Source of the DNA: SB25 sp029560875
GTDB taxonomy: Bacteria; Bacteroidota; Bacteroidia; Bacteroidales; Tenuifilaceae
DNA: 64,000 nucleotides
Direction of reading: 5' to 3'
Assembly: GCA_035388225.1 (NCBI GenBank)
Contig: DAOOPM010000003.1
Span: 123,489-187,488, forward strand
Below the pieces are notes generated by a model. It was not told where the DNA came from, made no database searches, and was given only the letters and a program-made list of their open reading frames with translations. The translations under genes were made by a program, and so were the position numbers. Shown here piece by piece: positions 43,675 through 52,992 of this stretch (position 1 is the first letter of the stretch; every line of letters begins with the position of its first letter).

Positions 43675-44454
43675 TTACAGGCTAAATATTATTGCAGTAA
43701 GCCCCACAATTGCGCAGTATAAAGCAAACCAAATTAAATTACCCTTGCGCACCAACTTCACCATCCAACTACAAGCAACATATCCGCTTATAAATGCAGC
43801 GATAAATCCAGCAATAATTGGTTGAATGTCAACTGTGACAAATTCACCCTTTGCAATACCCAGAACAGCGGCCCCAAGTATTGGGATGATTACCATTAGA
43901 AAAGAGAACTTTGCAACTTCATCGCGATGATTTCCTAAAATCAACCCAGTAGATATTGTTGAGCCAGAGCGGCTAAGGCCTGGCATAACGGCTATTGCTT
44001 GTGCAATACCAATTATAAATGCGTTACGGTAACCTATTGGCTTTGTATTTGCCCGCTGAAGATACTTGCTAAGTGTAAGCAACAATGCTGTAACCAAAAG
44101 CATTATTCCAACAACTAGTAAATTTCCATCGAAAAGTCTTTCGACCTCATCTTTTAAGAAAAAACCAACAAATAGAACTGGAATGGTTGAGAGAAGTATT
44201 TTTAGGATAAACTTGGTTTCATCGTTCATTTTAAACTTGAAAAACCCGATGAAAAGGTCAATAATCTCCTTTCGAAAAACCACTAATGTACTTAATACCG
44301 TTGCCGCATGAACTGCAACAGTAAACTGTAAATTCTCCTTTACCTCAACACCAAGAATTGCTTTGCCAATTTCAATGTGTCCGCTACTACTTACAGGCAG
44401 AAACTCAGTTAATCCTTGAATTAGTCCAAGGATGATTGCTTCAATTATCGACAT
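43675..44454 (-). CDS. uppP: Undecaprenyl-diphosphatase (BacA type)
   Basis: 259 residues with about eight membrane helices. The two catalytic regions are GLIQGLTEFLPVSSSGHIEIG (residues 10-30) and AVMPGLSRSGSTIS (155-168). It recycles undecaprenyl pyrophosphate to the carrier lipid needed for peptidoglycan and surface glycans. Upstream is the DUF3098 gene (five-base gap) and downstream truB with no gap, a gene order I recognise as conserved in Bacteroidota. Confidence 0.96.
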   Translation of the reverse strand: MSIIEAIILGLIQGLTEFLPVSSSGHIEIGKAILGVEVKENLQFTVAVHAATVLSTLVVFRKEIIDLFIGFFKFKMNDETKFILKILLSTIPVLFVGFFLKDEVERLFDGNLLVVGIMLLVTALLLTLSKYLQRANTKPIGYRNAFIIGIAQAIAVMPGLSRSGSTISTGLILGNHRDEVAKFSFLMVIIPILGAAVLGIAKGEFVTVDIQPIIAGFIAAFISGYVACSWMVKLVRKGNLIWFALYCAIVGLTAIIFSL

Positions 44455-44459
44455 TTAAT

Positions 44460-44720
44460 TTACTGCTTGGGTTTTTTCATTATGGCATAAATCTCAAAGG
44501 CAAATCCGAAAAGCACAACAATTGGTGCAAGAGTTATACGTCGGAAACTGAATATATCGTAGTTAAATACATTGGGGTCCTTTGAACCTCCGCCAGCCAT
44601 TAGAATGAAGCCCAGCACAATTATTCCAAAGCCAATGAGTAATAATCTGTAATTCTCCCTACCAAGGGCAAATTTGCCCTCGTTCTGTGGAGTTGTGGTT
44701 TTGTTTGCTTGTTTCGACAT
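44460..44720 (-). CDS. DUF3098 family small membrane protein
   Basis: 86 residues with two hydrophobic helices (YRLLLIGFGIIVLGFILMAGG and RITLAPIVVLFGFAFEIYAIM) separated by the conserved GGSKDPNVFNYDIFSFRR loop. The family is restricted mainly to Bacteroidota and sits between ftsX and uppP; its function is unknown, but context suggests a cell-envelope or division role. Confidence 0.88.
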   Translation of the reverse strand: MSKQANKTTTPQNEGKFALGRENYRLLLIGFGIIVLGFILMAGGGSKDPNVFNYDIFSFRRITLAPIVVLFGFAFEIYAIMKKPKQ

Positions 44721-44743
44721 AGCTATATCAAATTTTCTTAATA

Positions 44744-45622
44744 TTAGTAGTAAAGTTCGTCGGTTGAGAGACGAAGGAATTTATTTACAGCAAAAAATGT
44801 TGCCAAAAGATTTATAAAAACACCAATAACAGTTATTCCAGTAAAAATACCAACAATATAAATTGGATCGACAATAAGTAGTATATCGGCAATTTCCTTT
44901 TTAACTCCGTAGATCAGTGCTGTAAGCATTGCAATAGCAATAATTGATGCATACATACCATGCAGGATACTGCGAAGTAAGAATGGTTTACGAATAAATC
45001 CGCCAGTTGCACCAACCAACTTCATGGTATTTATTATGAAGCGCTTGGAGTAAACCGATAAGCGAATAGTATTATTGATAAGCACTAGGGCAATAAACAT
45101 CAACAGGGCGTTGAATAGAAGAATTATAAAGCTAACCCTGCTTACATTCTCATTCACAAGGTTAACTAATGGTTTTTGGTAGTCTATTTCCTTTATTTGA
45201 GAAAATTGACCAAGCCAAGTCTCTATTTTTGCAATGCTATCGGTGTTGGCGTAATCGGCCTTAAGCCTCATATCAATATAGGCCGATAGCGGATTATAGC
45301 CTATATAGTCGATAAAATCCTCGCCAAGTTCTTCTTCCATCATTTTTGCCGCATCGTTCTTGCTAATATACTGTGTGTATTTAACATAGTTTGATGCATC
45401 CAGATTCTTACGAAGATAGTTTGCTTCGGCATCGCTTACACCATCGTTCAAGTAGATTGAAAAACCAATGTTCTCCTTAACGTAATCCGATAGTTTTTTT
45501 GCACTAATAATCAATAACCCTAGCATCCCTAGCATAAATAACACAAGTGAAATGCTTATTATTGACGATAAGTATGAACTCCGTAACCGTTGACTACTTA
45601 CTTTCGATTCTTGGTTCTTCAT
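44744..45622 (-). CDS. ftsX: Cell division protein FtsX (permease-like)
   Basis: 292 residues. One N-terminal membrane helix, an extracellular domain (about 50-170, including NLDASNYVKYTQYISKNDAAKMMEEELGE) and three C-terminal helices give the FtsX layout. The motif NTMKLVGATGGFIRKPF is typical of the cytoplasmic loop that meets FtsE. With FtsE it controls peptidoglycan hydrolases at the division septum. ftsE is not next to it, which is the usual Bacteroidota arrangement. Confidence 0.92.
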   Translation of the reverse strand: MKNQESKVSSQRLRSSYLSSIISISLVLFMLGMLGLLIISAKKLSDYVKENIGFSIYLNDGVSDAEANYLRKNLDASNYVKYTQYISKNDAAKMMEEELGEDFIDYIGYNPLSAYIDMRLKADYANTDSIAKIETWLGQFSQIKEIDYQKPLVNLVNENVSRVSFIILLFNALLMFIALVLINNTIRLSVYSKRFIINTMKLVGATGGFIRKPFLLRSILHGMYASIIAIAMLTALIYGVKKEIADILLIVDPIYIVGIFTGITVIGVFINLLATFFAVNKFLRLSTDELYY

Positions 45623-45641
45623 ATACTAACTTGCTCAATTA

Positions 45642-48065
45642 CTATTGATTCTTTTTAAATAAGCTTAAGCCTATCCATCCTACAAATATAAGCAGTATTA
45701 ATAGTGATGATGCTAAATCGATGTTTTTGCCTACGTACCACATTTCTGGGTCGAAAACAAACTCGATTTTATGGTCGCCTTGCGGTACAATCATTGCTCT
45801 TAGAACGTAGTTTGCACGGAAATGGTCTGCAGGTTTCCCGTCAATAGTTACTTTCCAGCCCTTATCGTAGTAAATTTCAGAGAAAACAGCCACTCTATCG
45901 GTAGAGCTAGAACTAGAGTAAACCAATTTATTTGGTTTATAAACATCGAGTTTTATAAATCCAGTTGAATCGTTGTTTGCAAGGTAATTCTTAACAGAGT
46001 TCTCAAATCGTTTATCAACAATTGCAGAACGTTTAGGGTTAAAACCAGCTAATGCGGCAATTTCCTCATCGGCATTGGCAACAATTTTAATAGAGTCTAC
46101 AAACCATACATTGCCTAAAGCATCGGGGTTTTGCATAGCCATAGGTCCATTCTTGCTAGGTTGAATAAAATACTTTGTATTGAGCATGTTCAGTACAGCC
46201 ATATTGCCTGTTGCAAGATGTTTCTCAATCAACTCCTGGTATCGACGTAATTTTGCACCATGGTAACCCCCAATGGATTTATGGAAGTACGATGTTGATG
46301 CATCGTTAAAAGGACTTACTGTAAGGTTGAAAACTCTAAAGTTGGGGTCCTTATCGGCAAGTATCATCTTGTCAGCTTCCGATGGATTGAAAGGCTCTGT
46401 TACCATTTGAGAGGTAACAAAATTTTTGTTATCCATATAGCGTTTGCTAACAACCCATAAATCGGCAGTTATAAACAAACCTAAAGCAACAAGGAAGTAT
46501 GCTGGTTTTAGTTTTTTCTTAAATAGTGCAAATACTAATGCGGCACCTATCAATACAAATACAAGAGAGCGAAGCGAGTCGTTCCAAAGCATATTCTGCC
46601 TGTCCTGCCTAATGGCATTTATAATCTCCTGTGGCCATCCCGATGCAACAAGTTGCTCATCGATAGTTCCTGCAAAACTAAACATCCCTTTGCCAACAAG
46701 TAAGAACAGCAAACATAACCCCCCAACAATTCCAGTAGACCACTTAAAGGCCTTCATAAAATCGTCCTTGCTAACTTTATCCTCGTATATTTCTTTAAGA
46801 GCAAGGAATCCAAGGAACGGCATTGTAAATTCTGCTATCACCAAAATCATTGAAACAGTTCGGAATTTATTGTAGGCAGGGAAGTAGTGGAGGAACAAAT
46901 CGGTTAAAAAGTTAAAGTGATTTCCCCATGATAGGAAAATTGCTAAAATGGTTACTCCAAAAAGAGCCCATTTTATTGGAGATTTTATCAAAAACAGGCC
47001 TAAAACAAATAAAAACATCACAATAGCTCCAATGTAAACAGGACCAGAAGTGGAAGGTTGAGGACCCCAGTAAGTTGGTAGTTGGGTTACAATTGCTTGG
47101 GTTTGATTCATGGGAACCCCATTTTTGCGTAAAAATTTGTAGGTCTCAGACTTATCTCCCAAATTCATTGAACTTGCACCACCCATTAAGTTTGGTATTA
47201 GTAAGTTGAATGTTTCCGCAGGACCATAACTCCACTGTGTGGCATAATCTTTATCTAGTCCTGTTGTTTTATTATGTTGTTCGTCGGTCAACTCAGATTT
47301 ACCTCTGATGGAGTCTTTCCCGTAATCGTAGGTGAACCAAAGGTTACTAAAATTTGCTCCTATAGCAAGAACACCCGCAATGGCCAAAACACCAACAGTT
47401 TTACTTACGGCGCTATAGGTTTTAGACTTAATATTATCAATCAAATAAACAATAAACAGCGCAGCCATTATAAATGCTGCATAGTAGGTAATTTGTGGAT
47501 GCCCGGTGTAAAGGTTGAGCCCTAGAAACAAAGAAAATAGCGCAAAACCACTTAAAAGTTTTCCACGGAAAGTAAGTAACATTCCTGCAATCATTGGAGC
47601 TACATAGCTCATTGCCCTTATTTTGGCATTATGTCCAGCACCAATAACAATCATAAAGTATGTGGAAAGACCATACGCTATTGAGGCAACAATGCTTAGC
47701 CAGGGATTTACACCCATTACAAGCATTAGTATATAAAAACCAAGCATTGTAATAAAAATAAAACTTGCTGGAACAGGAATAGTATTTAAAGCCTTATCGA
47801 CAAAACGTAGCAAATTGTTAGTATAAGGAACAGAAACTAGGTATGCTGGCATACCTCCAAACATACTATTGGTCCATAGGCTAACCTCGCCAGTTTTTTC
47901 CTTGTGGTCTAAAACCTCTTTTGCACCACCCTTCCACATGGCAATATCGTGTTGGGCAAGGCGTTTCCCTTCCAGTAGTGGAGAGAAAAATGCCAATGAG
48001 ATAGCCATGAAAAGTACAACGGCAACTATGTGGGGGAGAATTTTAAGAAGTTTTTCCTTGTTCAT
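45642..48065 (-). CDS. YfhO family membrane protein (GT-C-like)
   Basis: 807 residues from the ATG at MNKEKLLKILPHIV, chosen because a TAnnTTTG promoter lies just upstream and inside the longer frame. About a dozen membrane helices are followed by a soluble C-terminal region. The YfhO-like N-terminus has SPLLEGKRLAQHDIAMWKGGAKEV, and the C-terminus has the conserved VFSEIYYDKGWKVTIDGKPADHFRANYVLRA block. In Gram-positives YfhO glycosylates lipoteichoic acid; here it may add sugars to lipids or proteins at the outer face of the inner membrane. It precedes ftsX by 19 bases. Confidence 0.88.
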   Translation of the reverse strand: MNKEKLLKILPHIVAVVLFMAISLAFFSPLLEGKRLAQHDIAMWKGGAKEVLDHKEKTGEVSLWTNSMFGGMPAYLVSVPYTNNLLRFVDKALNTIPVPASFIFITMLGFYILMLVMGVNPWLSIVASIAYGLSTYFMIVIGAGHNAKIRAMSYVAPMIAGMLLTFRGKLLSGFALFSLFLGLNLYTGHPQITYYAAFIMAALFIVYLIDNIKSKTYSAVSKTVGVLAIAGVLAIGANFSNLWFTYDYGKDSIRGKSELTDEQHNKTTGLDKDYATQWSYGPAETFNLLIPNLMGGASSMNLGDKSETYKFLRKNGVPMNQTQAIVTQLPTYWGPQPSTSGPVYIGAIVMFLFVLGLFLIKSPIKWALFGVTILAIFLSWGNHFNFLTDLFLHYFPAYNKFRTVSMILVIAEFTMPFLGFLALKEIYEDKVSKDDFMKAFKWSTGIVGGLCLLFLLVGKGMFSFAGTIDEQLVASGWPQEIINAIRQDRQNMLWNDSLRSLVFVLIGAALVFALFKKKLKPAYFLVALGLFITADLWVVSKRYMDNKNFVTSQMVTEPFNPSEADKMILADKDPNFRVFNLTVSPFNDASTSYFHKSIGGYHGAKLRRYQELIEKHLATGNMAVLNMLNTKYFIQPSKNGPMAMQNPDALGNVWFVDSIKIVANADEEIAALAGFNPKRSAIVDKRFENSVKNYLANNDSTGFIKLDVYKPNKLVYSSSSSTDRVAVFSEIYYDKGWKVTIDGKPADHFRANYVLRAMIVPQGDHKIEFVFDPEMWYVGKNIDLASSLLILLIFVGWIGLSLFKKNQ

Positions 48066-48105
48066 AGGATTCTGTTTTGTAGTAAACTGTTTAAAAATCA
48101 AACTT

Positions 48106-48113
48106 CAAATATA
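48106..48113 (-). promoter_or_regulatory. Candidate -7 element of the YfhO / ftsX operon
   Basis: Reads TATATTTG on the minus strand (exact TAnnTTTG), 40 bases before the chosen YfhO start. It supports the shorter YfhO start. Confidence 0.5.
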
Positions 48114-48141
48114 TTAAAAAAGTAGATAGGAAGCCCAACAA

Positions 48142-48175
48142 AAAAAGCAAGGTATTGATTATATCCTTGCTTTTT
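48142..48175. terminator. Terminator after glyS
   Basis: AAAAAGCAAGG and CCTTGCTTTTT pair over 11 bases around a 12-base loop with a T-run on the minus strand. Confidence 0.75.
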
Positions 48176-48194
48176 AAATTTTTTAAGACAGATA

Positions 48195-49745
48195 TTAAAT
48201 ATTTTTCAGTAGCGATGATATTGAAACCTTATCGGCCATAATTTCACGCAATTTCGATGCGGGAACACGTTCCTGCTCCATTGTATCGCGGTAGCGAATG
48301 GTTACAGTTTCGTCCTCCAAGGTTTGATGGTCGATAGTTATACAGAATGGCGTACCAATTGCATCGTGACGACGGTAACGCTTTCCGATGGTATCCTTCT
48401 CCTCGTATTGGCATGCGAAATCGAACTTCAAGTCATCCATAATTTTGCGAGCCATTTCGGGCAAGCCGTCTTTCTTAACAAGAGGGAATATTGCCAGTTT
48501 AACAGGCGCTAACGCGGCAGGTATTTTTAAAACTACTCTTTCGTCAACAGTTCCGTCTTCCTTGGTTAGTTTTTCCTCGTTGTATGCCGATGAAAGCACA
48601 AGAAGGAATGTTCTATCTAAGCCAATAGAGGTCTCTACAACGTAAGGTACATAACTCTCGTTGGTTTCAGGGTCAAAGTACTGTAGTTTCTTTCCAGAGT
48701 ATTTTTGATGATTACTTAAGTCGAAATCTGTTCTGGAGTGAATACCCTCAACTTCCTTAAAGCCGAATGGGAACTGAAACTCGATGTCTGATGCTGCATT
48801 TGCATAGTGAGCCAATTTCTCGTGCTTGTGGAAACGGTACTTTTCGTCACCAAGACCCATAGCCTTATGCCAGCGCATTCGTTTTTCCATCCAGAATTCG
48901 TACCACTTCATCTCCTCACCAGGGCGAACAAAGAATTGCATTTCCATTTGCTCAAACTCACGCATACGGAAAATAAACTGACGTGCCACAATCTCGTTAC
49001 GGAAAGCTTTTCCAACCTGAGCAATTCCGAAAGGAACTTTCATGCGTCCAGTTTTCTGAACATTTAGGTAATTTACAAAGATACCCTGTGCTGTTTCTGG
49101 ACGGAGGTAAATGGTATTGGCCTCATCGGTAACCGAGCCCAACTTGGTATCGAACATTAGGTTAAACTGGCGAACATCGGTCCAATTGCGTGAACCAGAA
49201 ATTGGGCAAACAATTTCACAATCCTCAATTATTTTCTTAACCTCAGCCAAATCGTTATCCTCAAGCGCAGTAACCATTCGCTTATTTACCTCGTCAATCT
49301 TTGCTTGATTTTCTAAAACGCGAGGGTTGGTTTGGCGGAACATTTTTTCATCGAAAGTATCACCAAAGCGTTTGGCAGCTTTCTCAACCTCTTTATTGAT
49401 TTTATCCTCAACTTTAGCAATCCAGTCCTCAATTAGCACATCGGCACGATAACGCTTTTTGCTATCCTTATTGTCAATCAAAGGGTCGTTAAATGCACCA
49501 ACGTGACCCGAAGCAACCCATGTTTGTGGATGCATAAAGATGGCCGCATCTATTCCAACAATGTTCTCGTTAAGGCGAGTCATTGCCTCCCACCAGTATC
49601 GGCGAATGTTATTTTTAAGTTCTACGCCGTTTTGCCCGTAATCGTAAACAGCGCTGAGTCCATCATAAATTTCGCTAGATTGAAAAACAAAGCCATACTC
49701 CTTGCAGTGAGCAATCAACTTCTTGAATAGTTCTTCCTGAGTCAT
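48195..49745 (-). CDS. glyS: Glycine-tRNA ligase (dimeric type)
   Basis: 516 residues. Class II motifs are visible: QKTGRMKVPFGIAQVGKAFRNEI, FIFRMREFEQMEMQFFVRPGEE (motif 2), and VVETSIGLDRTFLLVLSSAY (motif 3). The N-terminus SEIYDGLSAVYDYGQNGVELKNNI is the eukaryote-like dimeric form rather than the alpha2beta2 enzyme of E. coli. It charges tRNA-Gly. A complete promoter precedes the gene and a terminator follows, so it is monocistronic. Confidence 0.96.
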   Translation of the reverse strand: MTQEELFKKLIAHCKEYGFVFQSSEIYDGLSAVYDYGQNGVELKNNIRRYWWEAMTRLNENIVGIDAAIFMHPQTWVASGHVGAFNDPLIDNKDSKKRYRADVLIEDWIAKVEDKINKEVEKAAKRFGDTFDEKMFRQTNPRVLENQAKIDEVNKRMVTALEDNDLAEVKKIIEDCEIVCPISGSRNWTDVRQFNLMFDTKLGSVTDEANTIYLRPETAQGIFVNYLNVQKTGRMKVPFGIAQVGKAFRNEIVARQFIFRMREFEQMEMQFFVRPGEEMKWYEFWMEKRMRWHKAMGLGDEKYRFHKHEKLAHYANAASDIEFQFPFGFKEVEGIHSRTDFDLSNHQKYSGKKLQYFDPETNESYVPYVVETSIGLDRTFLLVLSSAYNEEKLTKEDGTVDERVVLKIPAALAPVKLAIFPLVKKDGLPEMARKIMDDLKFDFACQYEEKDTIGKRYRRHDAIGTPFCITIDHQTLEDETVTIRYRDTMEQERVPASKLREIMADKVSISSLLKNI

Positions 49746-49783
49746 ATTGTTACGTTCTAAATGTTTCAGATTTTTTGAGTTAG

Positions 49784-49814
49784 CAAAAATAAGCCAAATA
49801 ATTAACCCAGCAAA
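49784..49814 (-). promoter_or_regulatory. Promoter of glyS
   Basis: On the minus strand TTTG (49811-49814) is followed 19 bases later by TATTTTTG (49784-49791). Both boxes and the spacing match. Confidence 0.7.
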
Positions 49815-49899
49815 AGTATAATGTTGGTTTTACATTTACACAACCGATTGATTTTGAAATAATCTTTTGTATATTGCGTAAGGTTGAATTTATTGGCTT

Positions 49900-52449
49900 A
49901 TGGTTAAAAAGTGGTTCGGCATATTTTTCGTTACTCTTGTTTGTGTAAAAGTATTTGCATCTGAGGAACAAAAATCTCAAATTTCTGAGGCTAAAATTAA
50001 GGCTGCACTCATAATTAACTTTGCGCAAAATATTCAATGGCCAAATGAATCGAAAATATCTACCTACTTAATTGGACTTGTTGATAAGGATTCTAGTGTT
50101 TATCAAGAACTTAAATCGGCCATTCCTACTCAACGAATAAAAGGTAAACCGTTTAATATTGTAATGGTTGACCAACAGACAATTCACTCTCCGTTCAACA
50201 TTCTCTACTTTGGAGAAAACACAGATAAAACTTTAACCAATATTTACCAAGAAATTAATATTGAAGGAGTACTAATTATTACAGACCGAGGTCGCGATAG
50301 GGTGCTAACCATGATTAACATTCTATACAAAACCGATAAAAACACCTTTTCGTTTGAGATTAATAAAGACAATTTAGATGCAGGGAAGTTTATAGTTAAC
50401 CCAAAAATACTTTTACTAGGAGGTAGCTATTTAAATCTACGTGAACTCTATATACAAACTTACGAGCAGTTAAGACAGGAGTCTGAGAAAATTCAAAAGT
50501 ACAAAGAAGAACTTGAAAGAATCAGTAAGGAAAAGGAAGAGTACCAAACTCAAATAAATCTGTTGAATTCCAAAATAAATAGCCTAGCTATAAGCATTAA
50601 ACAATCGGAGAATGAGTACTTAAATCTTACCAACAAATTACAAGCCCGCGATAGTTTATTGGCATTCAGAACCAGAGAATTACAAAGTAAAATTCAGGAA
50701 AGTCAATCGCTTCAAACCCTTATTAAATCACAACTCTCATCAATTAATATTGCAACCAGCAAGCTGGACTCGTTGGACAATGAAATTGATGCAAAGCAAC
50801 AAGAGTTGAATAGCAAACAAATACTGATTGAAGATCAAAGCCAGGAAATTAATCAGCAATCGCTAATTATTTTAAAACAACAACGTAGGTTTTTAATAGC
50901 AGTTATTATTCTTTTAGGGTTATCGTTAAGCTTACTTTTTGCATACTGGGCTTACAGAATGAAGCGTAGATTAAATCTAAAGTTGGAAAAATTGGTTGAC
51001 GAAAGAACAAAAGAACTCAAACTTAGCCAGCAGCATTTTATGAACCTTTTTGAGAACTCTCCTGTGGCAATGTTTGAACTTGATCTTTCTGAATTAAAAA
51101 AATATGTTGAAACGTCTGTTAGTATTGATGAAAATTCGAATCTTTTAATTGATAAATACAAAGAGTTTGTTCAAAAAGGCCTTCAACTTATAAGGATTAT
51201 TAACTTGAATCAATCAGGCATTAGTCTTTTTGGTTTTAAGGACAAAATGGATGCACAATTAAATTTTCACAAAACTTACAACGACGAATCCCTAGAAAAT
51301 ATAAAAGCCGTAATCCTTGCAATTATTAACAGAAAAACATCATCTACTTACGAAGGTGTAAGGCAAACTGTAAATGGAGAAACTCTTTATGTCCATTTAA
51401 ATTGGTTGGTACTCCCAAGCTACGAAGAAAGCTACTCAAGGGTTTTATTGTCTATCTCAGATATTACAGCACTTAAGAATTACCAGAAGGAACTTAACAA
51501 GCATAAAGATCACCTTGAGGAAATTGTGCTTGAACGTACTAATGAGATAATAAAACTGAATACTGATTTAACATCAACCAATACCGAGTTGTACAAAAAA
51601 ACTGAAGAACTTTCGCAAACAATACAAATGCTTAAGGACACACAAGATCAACTTATACAATCCGAAAAAATGGCATCGCTGGGTATGTTAACAGCAGGTA
51701 TTGCACACGAAATTAACAACCCAATCAATTATATCAGCGGAAGTTATCAAGCGCTTCAAACGCTTATCGATGATTTTTGGTCTTTATTCAATGAGTACAA
51801 ATCTCTTGTTGAGAAGGAATACTCTACCGATTTACTTACTGAAACTGAAAAAGAGAAAAAACTTAGCTCTAACGATATTTATCACTCCATAAAGTTTTTA
51901 CTTGTAAATATTGAAACAGGAATTGTTCGAACAACAGAAATTATTAAGAGTTTAATGGCTTTTTCGAGGAATGAAAGAGAAGAGTATACTGATTACAATA
52001 TTCAGAAAGGCGTAAAAGATGTTCTGGTCATCCTTAAGTCGCGATACCAAGGAAGAATAAAGATAACAGAGCAATACGATTCAAATTTGCCAAATATTAT
52101 ATGCAATGCAAATGGTATAGGGCAGGTTTTGATGAATCTTATATCCAATGCAATTGATGCGATTCCCGAGCAAGGGGAAATTGAAATAAAGGCAAAATAC
52201 CTACCTAAAACTGATGAAATAATTATTCGGGTTAATGACTCAGGGGTTGGTATTCCTCAAAATATTATCGATAAAATTTTTGATCCATTTTTTACAACAA
52301 AGGATGTAGGAAAAGGAACTGGTCTAGGACTATACATTTCGTATAATATGATAAAATCTCATCAGGGAGCAATTGATGTTGAATCAGAGCATGGAAAAGG
52401 AACAACATTTACGGTAAAATTGCCAAGATGCATTTATAAAGGAAACTAA
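49900..52449 (+). CDS. YfiR-domain (DUF4154) membrane histidine kinase
   Basis: 849 residues. After a signal peptide (to about 21), residues 30-175 are a YfiR/DUF4154 domain: AKIKAALIINFAQNIQWPNES, FNILYFGENTDKTL, GVLIITDRGRD, then FVNPKILLLGG-like residues. A long coiled coil leads to a membrane helix (about 330-350), a PAS-like region, a second coiled coil and HisKA with His603 in SLGMLTAGIAHEINNPINYI. The ATPase domain has NLISNAIDAIPEQG, NDSGVGIP and GTGLGLYISYNMIKSHQG. Free YfiR proteins are periplasmic sensors controlling cyclic-di-GMP enzymes; here the domain is fused to a kinase. The stop overlaps that of the convergent response regulator gene. Confidence 0.92.
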   Translation: MVKKWFGIFFVTLVCVKVFASEEQKSQISEAKIKAALIINFAQNIQWPNESKISTYLIGLVDKDSSVYQELKSAIPTQRIKGKPFNIVMVDQQTIHSPFNILYFGENTDKTLTNIYQEINIEGVLIITDRGRDRVLTMINILYKTDKNTFSFEINKDNLDAGKFIVNPKILLLGGSYLNLRELYIQTYEQLRQESEKIQKYKEELERISKEKEEYQTQINLLNSKINSLAISIKQSENEYLNLTNKLQARDSLLAFRTRELQSKIQESQSLQTLIKSQLSSINIATSKLDSLDNEIDAKQQELNSKQILIEDQSQEINQQSLIILKQQRRFLIAVIILLGLSLSLLFAYWAYRMKRRLNLKLEKLVDERTKELKLSQQHFMNLFENSPVAMFELDLSELKKYVETSVSIDENSNLLIDKYKEFVQKGLQLIRIINLNQSGISLFGFKDKMDAQLNFHKTYNDESLENIKAVILAIINRKTSSTYEGVRQTVNGETLYVHLNWLVLPSYEESYSRVLLSISDITALKNYQKELNKHKDHLEEIVLERTNEIIKLNTDLTSTNTELYKKTEELSQTIQMLKDTQDQLIQSEKMASLGMLTAGIAHEINNPINYISGSYQALQTLIDDFWSLFNEYKSLVEKEYSTDLLTETEKEKKLSSNDIYHSIKFLLVNIETGIVRTTEIIKSLMAFSRNEREEYTDYNIQKGVKDVLVILKSRYQGRIKITEQYDSNLPNIICNANGIGQVLMNLISNAIDAIPEQGEIEIKAKYLPKTDEIIIRVNDSGVGIPQNIIDKIFDPFFTTKDVGKGTGLGLYISYNMIKSHQGAIDVESEHGKGTTFTVKLPRCIYKGN

Positions 52450-52817
52450 CCTGCTTTGCTTAATGCGAGTTCAATAATCTGTTTTAACTCCTCTTTCCTC
52501 CATGGTTTCATTATATACCTAAAAATTAACTCGTTGTTAATTGCTTTTAGCATAACGTCGGATTCCATGAAAGCCGTTAAAAGTATGCAAATTTTTGAAG
52601 GATTAGTCGCTTTTATTTTCTCTATAAACTCTAATCCATTCATATGAGGCATTTTTAAATCCGATATCACCACGTCTATTTCCTCCTCCTGCAATATTTC
52701 TAATCCCTTTAAAGCAGAATTTGCAATACGAATGTCAAAATCGTTCCGGAAATTAATTTTGAAAAGTTCCAGGTTAATTTGCTCATCATCTACATATAGA
52801 ATCTTATTGTTGCTCAT
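52446..52817 (-). CDS. Single-domain response regulator
   Basis: 123 residues comprising only a receiver domain: acidic pair DD at 10-11 (KILYVDDEQ), phospho-acceptor Asp53 in VVISDLKMPHMNG, Thr and Lys in CILLTAFME and MKPWRKEEL. There is no DNA-binding or enzyme output. Its convergent position, sharing four bases with the end of the YfiR histidine kinase gene, makes it a natural candidate partner for that kinase; this is inference. Confidence 0.92.
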   Translation of the reverse strand: MSNNKILYVDDEQINLELFKINFRNDFDIRIANSALKGLEILQEEEIDVVISDLKMPHMNGLEFIEKIKATNPSKICILLTAFMESDVMLKAINNELIFRYIMKPWRKEELKQIIELALSKAG

Positions 52818-52840
52818 TATTCCCTTTAATAGTGATACTA

Positions 52841-52848
52841 CAAATATA
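52841..52848 (-). promoter_or_regulatory. Candidate -7 element of the response regulator gene
   Basis: Reads TATATTTG on the minus strand (exact TAnnTTTG), 23 bases before the start codon. Confidence 0.45.
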
Positions 52849-52992
52849 AGATATTTAGTGTATGAACATTAAAACTTAGTAAAAGTTCTTTTAACTTTTA
52901 CATTTTTAATGTTTAACAGGGACGACTAGCCTGATAGATAATTATATAGTGTCAGATGTTTAGGAAAAACCTTGAACAGTTATGTTTTTCTT

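Noticed and set aside
46444..46875. 143-codon frame antisense to the YfhO gene
   Set aside because: It has no motif and is explained by the opposite-strand membrane protein coding bias.
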